A stretch of 8,575 nucleotides of DNA, from the NCBI GenBank assembly GCA_030044345.1, contig JASHVY010000178.1, positions 1 through 8,575 of the forward strand, given 5' to 3'. The notes beneath the pieces are model-generated. The model did no database searches and was not told the DNA's origin. It was given only the letters and a program-made list of their open reading frames with translations. Shown here in pieces: positions 5,801-8,575 of this stretch. The stretch is from Acetobacteraceae bacterium (GTDB lineage: Bacteria; Pseudomonadota; Alphaproteobacteria; Acetobacterales; Acetobacteraceae). The translations under genes and the position numbers were made by a program. The stretch's first letter is position 1. Each line of letters begins with the position of its first letter.

Positions 5801-6493
5801 ATGCTGAGGTTACGGGAAGACCTGTTTACCAATCCCATCTGGCAAGCGCTGCAGACGCACCATCGACGCTTCGCACTCTCCGCAGGTGACGCCTGCCGCT
5901 ATCCCGCCGACGTCGCGCCCTTTGCCGCGGTTGCCGCGTCGACAGCGAGTGCGTTGGAGCAACTCTCGTCTCTTCTGGAGCCGGAAGAGGTGCTGTCGAT
6001 CGTGGCTGGCCCTATTCCATCCACGACCGGCCTGCGCATTGTGGACACGATCGAGGTGCTGCAAATGGTGCTCCCCGACGATGTCACGCCGCCGCCGGGA
6101 GCCGGGGCTGAAGTCACATCTCTCGACAGGACGAACGCAGAGGAAATGCTCGCGCTGACCAGGCGCGCGATGCCTGACTACTTCCGCAGACGAACCCACG
6201 AGCTGGGTTCCTATTATGGGATCCGCGCGCACGATGAACTGATCGCGATGGCTGGGGAACGACTGATGATCGACCGCCATGTCGAAATCAGCGGTGTCTG
6301 CACGCGCCCCGACCATCGAGGATCCGGGCATGCCTCGGGTTTGGTCTGGCAGCTCGTGCAACGGCATCGCCGCCAGGGCCTCGTGTCTTGGCTTCACGTC
6401 AGCGCCGCGAATCAGAATGCGATTGCGCTTTACCTCCGGATGGGCTTCAAAGTATTCAATAGGATCGTGCTGCGAAAGGTGGCGCGCGGCTAA
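5801..6493 (+). CDS. GNAT family N-acetyltransferase (FR47-like)
   Basis: The 230-residue protein has its acetyl-CoA-binding GNAT domain in the C-terminal half. After a poorly conserved N-terminal part (1-105), motif A is EISGVCTRPDHRGSGHASGLV (162-182), with RGSGHA as the pyrophosphate-binding loop. Motif B follows: LHVSAANQNAIALYLRMGFKV (198-218). The substrate cannot be told from sequence. ATG 5801 has GCGGAA upstream; a GTG at 5786 overlaps the previous TGA and would add five residues. Tight spacing with the DUF938 gene indicates an operon. The RPDHRGSGHA form and MGF ending are typical of FR47-like GNATs. Confidence 0.87.
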   Translation: MLRLREDLFTNPIWQALQTHHRRFALSAGDACRYPADVAPFAAVAASTASALEQLSSLLEPEEVLSIVAGPIPSTTGLRIVDTIEVLQMVLPDDVTPPPGAGAEVTSLDRTNAEEMLALTRRAMPDYFRRRTHELGSYYGIRAHDELIAMAGERLMIDRHVEISGVCTRPDHRGSGHASGLVWQLVQRHRRQGLVSWLHVSAANQNAIALYLRMGFKVFNRIVLRKVARG

Positions 6494-6846
6494 CCGAACC
6501 ATCAAAGGCGCCAACGGCGTCAGTGGAGCTCAGAGCGGGATACGTAAGCGAGTGCGGACGCCTACCGCTTTGGGCAGCAGCTCTTTCCGCCCGGTTTCCA
6601 TCAATTTCGGTCATTCGCGGTGCCCAGCCTGATCGGGTTTTTGCCTGGGGGCCTGCGATTTGACTCATTCGGGTGCGAGGCGTCACATCGCGTTCCAGAG
6701 CGTAATGACCGGAGGTGGAATCACTGGAGGTCTGAATCACGCGGGAAAGCAATGACGCGTGAGGGATGGGTGAGCACGAGCGATCTCATCCCGCTCTTGA
6801 TGCGACTGTGCGGAGACCATTCTCCCAATTGGAGGGAACGAAATTC
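6494..6846. other. Gene-free interval with one long repeat
   Basis: About 350 bp between the GNAT and amidohydrolase genes. It contains the 59-bp repeat copy at 6698-6756 and a weak stem (CCCAGC near 6629 with GCCTGGG near 6641, one bulge) around a TTTTT run. A TTGACT at 6659-6664 has only a poor -10 partner. Open frames here (minus 6456-6752, for instance) are low-complexity translations running through the repeat and are not considered genes. Confidence 0.45.
6698..6756 (+). repeat. Long palindromic repeat, copy 2
   Basis: This is the plus-strand partner of 2151-2209, inverted relative to it, at about 51 of 59 identical positions. It reads GAGCGTAATGACC, GGAGGTGGAATCAC, TGGAGGTCTG, AATCACGCG, then GGAAAGCAATGAC. 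GGAGGT-n-GAATCAC occurs twice in tandem. The ends (AGCGTAATGACC and AATCACGC) match the arms of the short palindromes. It lies 90 bp upstream of the amidohydrolase start. Confidence 0.75.
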
Positions 6847-7686
6847 ATGCTGACGATCGATGCGCAAGTGCATGCCTATGAGCGCAACCATCCGGGCCGC
6901 CCGTGGCTTGCCGCTCTCGCCGGGCCGCCGGCTGTCACCGGCGATGACATGGTGGCTGCGATGGACGAAGTCGGCGTCGATGGTGCGCTGCTGGTCTCGC
7001 CTTTTACCGTGTACGGCTATGATGCGAGCTACGCGAGCGAGGTTCACAAAGCCCATCCCGGCCGCTTCGGCTTGATCAAGCCGGTCGATCCGACCGATGC
7101 CAAAGTGGCCGACACGATCGCCGATTGGGCCGGGACCGAAGGCGCGGTTGCCATCCGGCTGATGCTGAACCGCGCGGCCGAGGATCCGGCCGACCCCGGC
7201 CTCAACCGGGTTCTGGCCATTGCCGCGCAGCATTCCCTGCCGGTCAATCTCCTGGCCTGGGGGCGGTTGGAACAGGCCAAGGCGCTGGCGACGCGGAACC
7301 CGAATACGCGGCTCGTGATCGATCATCTCGGGCTGCAGCAGCCGTTCGCGCCACCAGCGCCGGCGGAGCCCTTCGCCGAACTGCCGAAAGTGCTGGCGCT
7401 GGCGGCGCATGACAATGTCGTCTTGAAGATCACCGGCGCCTGCACGCTCTCCCACGAAGCGTTTCCCTATCGGGATATATGGGACACGCTGTTTCGCATC
7501 TTCGATGCGTTCGGTTTCGATCGCTGCCTGTGGGGCACCGACTGGACGCGGGCCGTGGCCTTGCTGACATACAGGGAGGGCGTGGAGGCGTTCCGGATCA
7601 TGGATCGGCTCTCCGAGACCGACCGAGCCGCCCTGATGGGAGAAACTTTGACACGGGTGTACGGATGGGCGCCGGCGAAGGCCTGA
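6847..7686 (+). CDS. Amidohydrolase family protein (Amidohydro_2, TIM barrel)
   Basis: The 279-residue metal-dependent hydrolase or decarboxylase-type TIM barrel resembles Amidohydro_2 members that act on lactones, dicarboxylates or aromatic-derived acids. Metal-site candidates are DAQVH (5-9, a DxQxH variant of the usual DxHxH that I recall as common in this subgroup), IDHLG (His160) and GTDW (Asp232). LKITG (193-197) precedes the last strands. ATG 6847 gives a product starting MLTIDAQVHAYERNHPG; GGAGG lies 11 nt upstream, a little far. The frame extends to 6766 but without conservation. It stands alone, 353 bp after the GNAT gene and followed by a gene-free region. The substrate cannot be assigned. 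Confidence 0.85.
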   Translation: MLTIDAQVHAYERNHPGRPWLAALAGPPAVTGDDMVAAMDEVGVDGALLVSPFTVYGYDASYASEVHKAHPGRFGLIKPVDPTDAKVADTIADWAGTEGAVAIRLMLNRAAEDPADPGLNRVLAIAAQHSLPVNLLAWGRLEQAKALATRNPNTRLVIDHLGLQQPFAPPAPAEPFAELPKVLALAAHDNVVLKITGACTLSHEAFPYRDIWDTLFRIFDAFGFDRCLWGTDWTRAVALLTYREGVEAFRIMDRLSETDRAALMGETLTRVYGWAPAKA

Positions 7687-7700
7687 GATGGACGAACACG

Positions 7701-7724
7701 GGATGATTTTTGCTCATCACGCTC
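7701..7724 (-). repeat. Short palindromic repeat, degenerate copy
   Basis: On the minus strand GAGCGTGATGAGCAAAAATC (7724-7705) continues ATCC and matches the short palindrome through the left arm and most of the loop. The right arm is broken, leaving a GATGA/TCATC stem. It sits 14 bp after the amidohydrolase stop. Confidence 0.55.
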
Positions 7725-7754
7725 CCGGTTTGGCGCGGCGATCATTTTCGTGAC

Positions 7755-7779
7755 GTAGAAGGTGTTATGAACCTTCTAC
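7755..7779 (+). repeat. Perfect 9-bp hairpin
   Basis: GTAGAAGGT (7755-7763) and ACCTTCTAC (7771-7779) pair perfectly around GTTATGA. It lies about 70 bp after the amidohydrolase stop, with no T-tract following. It could serve as the 3' end of that transcript or be part of the hairpin island. Confidence 0.55.
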
Positions 7780-7792
7780 CAAGCCCCATGAT

Positions 7793-7820
7793 GTAAGCAA
7801 AAAGGGGTAAGCAAAAAAGG
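7793..7820 (+). repeat. 14-bp tandem repeat, two copies
   Basis: GTAAGCAAAAAGGG (7793-7806) is followed directly by GTAAGCAAAAAAGG (7807-7820), then AAGGGG. The two units differ at one position. Function unknown. Confidence 0.6.
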
Positions 7821-7827
7821 AAGGGGT

Positions 7828-7849
7828 GTTCTTTCTTGAAAGAAAGAAC
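7828..7849. repeat. Near-perfect palindrome, 10-bp arms
   Basis: GTTCTTTCTT (7828-7837), GA, AAGAAAGAAC (7840-7849). As RNA it would form a 9-bp stem with a TGAA loop. This type of GTTCTTTCTT palindrome followed by CAAAGAACTTTT is one I associate with intergenic regions of acetic acid bacteria and relatives; that link is recall only. Confidence 0.6.
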
Positions 7850-7922
7850 CAAAGAACTTTTATCCTTTCATTCATAGTCCACAGCCAGCGCCTGGATCGA
7901 TATGACTTCCGGTGGATCGAAA

Positions 7923-7949
7923 AGCGTGATGATCAAAAATCATCACGCT
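7923..7949. repeat. Short palindromic repeat, copy 2
   Basis: AGCGTGATGAT (7923-7933), CAAAA, ATCATCACGCT (7939-7949) is a perfect 11-bp inverted repeat. Together with flanking bases (7921-7951) it matches 639-669 at 29 of 31 positions. The two differences lie in and next to the loop, so the arms are preserved. Confidence 0.8.
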
Positions 7950-7980
7950 CTGGTCCGGAAAACGAAGAAAAGTCTTTTTG

Positions 7981-8025
7981 CTTCTTTTTCTTCAGAAAAA
8001 GAAGTCTCCTTCTTTCTGAGACTTC
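7981..8025 (+). repeat. Two interlocking hairpins
   Basis: CTTCTTTTTCT (7981-7991), TC, AGAAAAAGAAG (7994-8004) form an 11-bp palindrome. GAAGTCTC (8001-8008) and GAGACTTC (8018-8025) form an 8-bp stem with a 9-nt loop. They share GAAG at 8001-8004, so both stems cannot form fully at once, as in an attenuator-type switch. No reading frame downstream depends on it visibly. Confidence 0.55.
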
Positions 8026-8029
8026 ATCG

Positions 8030-8054
8030 AAGTGCATAACACTTTCTATGAAAG
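8030..8054 (+). repeat. Two small adjoining hairpins
   Basis: AAGTG-CATAA-CACTT (8030-8044) and CTTTC-TAT-GAAAG (8042-8054) are perfect 5-bp stems that share three bases. Individually they are weak and could be chance in AT-rich sequence. They are listed because they continue the run of stems from 7755. Confidence 0.35.
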
Positions 8055-8220
8055 AAAAAGACAATTCACTGAAAAATCTTCGTTTTTGGCGCCATGGTCG
8101 GTGTGCTGAAGATTGTGAACCGTGAAATGGCAGTGTGGAACGGTGAAGTGAAGGGGGGCTTTCCGATATTCCACCCCCGGTCTCTTCAATTTTGTTGAAT
8201 TCAGAAAACGGAAGGCGTTA

Positions 8221-8304
8221 GCTACCGGGCGCGTCCACGAAGCCGACGGCCGGGAGACATGCCGTGGCATCAAAAAGGGTGCGTGAGGAAGCCTCTCCGG
8301 TAGC
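8221..8304 (+). promoter_or_regulatory. Inverted repeats around a translation start
   Basis: GCTACCGG (8221-8228) and CCGGTAGC (8297-8304) are perfect 8-bp complements enclosing the SD and GTG start of the last gene. Inside, ACGGC (8246-8250) and GCCGT (8261-8265) would put the SD (GGGAG, 8252-8256) in a loop and the start codon in a stem. A role in controlling initiation is conjecture. Confidence 0.3.
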
Positions 8305-8575
8305 GATCCTTTCTCGCATCCGGCCGGGGGTGGTCTTTTTCCTTCTCGCGGCCCTCGTTCCTCTCCTGGTTCCCGGCGATATTTCTGTTGCCCAGGCGCA
8401 ATCGTGCGGGAGCGCCAGCGTCGGCGGCGGACAATTGGTGAGTGTCAGCTCGGGCTCATGCACCGTCTCCGCGCCGAGCGCGCCGAGCTGGGTCATTTCC
8501 TCCTCGACCGCCGCGGTGACGATCAATGGTGTCACAATCAATATCCCGTTCCTCCCGCCGCCGGGCGGAACCTTC
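8264..8575 (+). CDS. Exported beta-rich protein with signal peptide (5' part only)
   Basis: An open frame of 104 codons runs off the right edge. GTG 8264 is chosen because GGGAG lies 7 nt upstream; GTG 8279 is a weaker alternative. The product has a charged n-region (MASKRVREE, then SRIR at 17-20), a hydrophobic core GVVFFLLAALVPLLV (22-36) and an Ala-x-Ala site VAQA before QSC, so cleavage after residue 45 is expected. The mature part is Ser/Thr/Val/Gly-rich (SCGSASVGGGQLVSVSSGS, then STAAVTINGVTINIPF) with two cysteines (48 and 66), fitting beta-strand repeat or autotransporter-type passenger proteins. It then turns proline-rich (PFLPPPGG). It should be secreted or on the cell surface; no family can be named from this fragment. 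It follows a long noncoding interval and so probably has its own promoter. Confidence 0.72.
   Translation, partial: MASKRVREEASPVAILSRIRPGVVFFLLAALVPLLVPGDISVAQAQSCGSASVGGGQLVSVSSGSCTVSAPSAPSWVISSSTAAVTINGVTINIPFLPPPGGTF

Larger units (their letters stand above)
7687..8263. other. Gene-free, hairpin-dense interval
   Basis: About 580 bp with no credible gene. The plus frame 7826-8125 is a translation of A/T-rich hairpins and the minus frame 8046-8273 has no motif. From about 7780 to 8090 the base composition is clearly more AT-rich than the flanks. It contains a degenerate and a perfect copy of the short palindrome, several unrelated perfect hairpins and a tandem repeat, listed separately. 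Confidence 0.6.

Noticed and set aside
5810..6514. Minus-strand open frame of 234 codons over the GNAT gene
   Set aside because: Antisense shadow of a GNAT domain with clear acetyl-CoA motifs on plus.
6721..7455. Minus-strand open frame of 244 codons over the amidohydrolase
   Set aside because: High-GC antisense artefact; the plus frame has metal-site motifs and a good start.
641..7949. CRISPR array, because short palindromic repeats recur
   Set aside because: Copies are kilobases apart, singly placed and in both orientations; there is no repeat-spacer periodicity and no cas gene.
7826..8125. Plus-strand open frame of 99 codons in the hairpin island
   Set aside because: It is a translation of A/T-rich palindromes (runs of Phe, Lys, Arg) with no SD or recognisable domain.

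Overview
The window looks like a piece of a high-GC alphaproteobacterial chromosome. The evidence is GC-rich coding sequence, strong AGGAGG-type ribosome binding sites, GTG starts, and a mix of LysR/dienelactone hydrolase/DUF938/MddA-type genes. The AT-rich hairpin island at about 7750-8060 resembles intergenic sequence I associate with Acetobacteraceae, but that is recall, not a computed match. No rRNA, tRNA, CRISPR array or intact insertion sequence is visible.

Left edge (1-670): the last codons of an upstream gene overlap (ATGA) a phage terminase-small-subunit-like gene. This suggests the edge of a prophage or prophage remnant. The gene ends in a small hairpin, followed by a 10-bp-stem palindromic repeat.

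Minus-strand pair (676-1751): a dienelactone hydrolase-family enzyme is followed, 11 bp later, by a DUF6295 gene whose Shine-Dalgarno sequence overlaps the hydrolase stop codon. Upstream lies a gene-poor 400 bp with three 14-bp-spaced repeats.

Central block (2152-6493): a LysR regulator (minus) is divergent from a Prx6-type peroxiredoxin (plus). Their short shared intergenic region holds a sigma70-like promoter for the regulator, a perfect dyad with a T-N11-A LysR box over its -35, and a second dyad at the predicted transcription start. After the peroxiredoxin come, all on plus, a methanethiol S-methyltransferase (MddA), a small tautomerase lacking the catalytic Pro-1, a DUF938 methyltransferase-like protein and a GNAT acetyltransferase. 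Peroxide defence, methylation of a volatile thiol and two further transferases suggest a stress or detoxification neighbourhood. Joint regulation of the whole set is only an inference.

The central block is bracketed by two inverted copies of a 59-bp repeat (2151-2209 and 6698-6756). One copy supplies the last ~18 codons and the stop of the LysR gene. The long repeat shares its outer arms (AGCGTGATGACC...ATCACGC) with the short palindromes at 641-667, 7923-7949 and (degenerate) 7701-7724. Together they look like one palindromic element family in two lengths, with five copies in 8.6 kb.

Right part: an Amidohydro_2-type hydrolase (6847-7686), then about 580 bp without a gene containing a dense run of perfect hairpins and a tandem repeat. 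Last comes the start of an exported, Ser/Thr/Gly-rich beta-type protein that runs off the window. No clearly new multi-gene system is demonstrated; the strongest leads are the two-length palindromic repeat family, the tautomerase without Pro-1, the peroxiredoxin with two extra C-terminal cysteines and the hairpin island.
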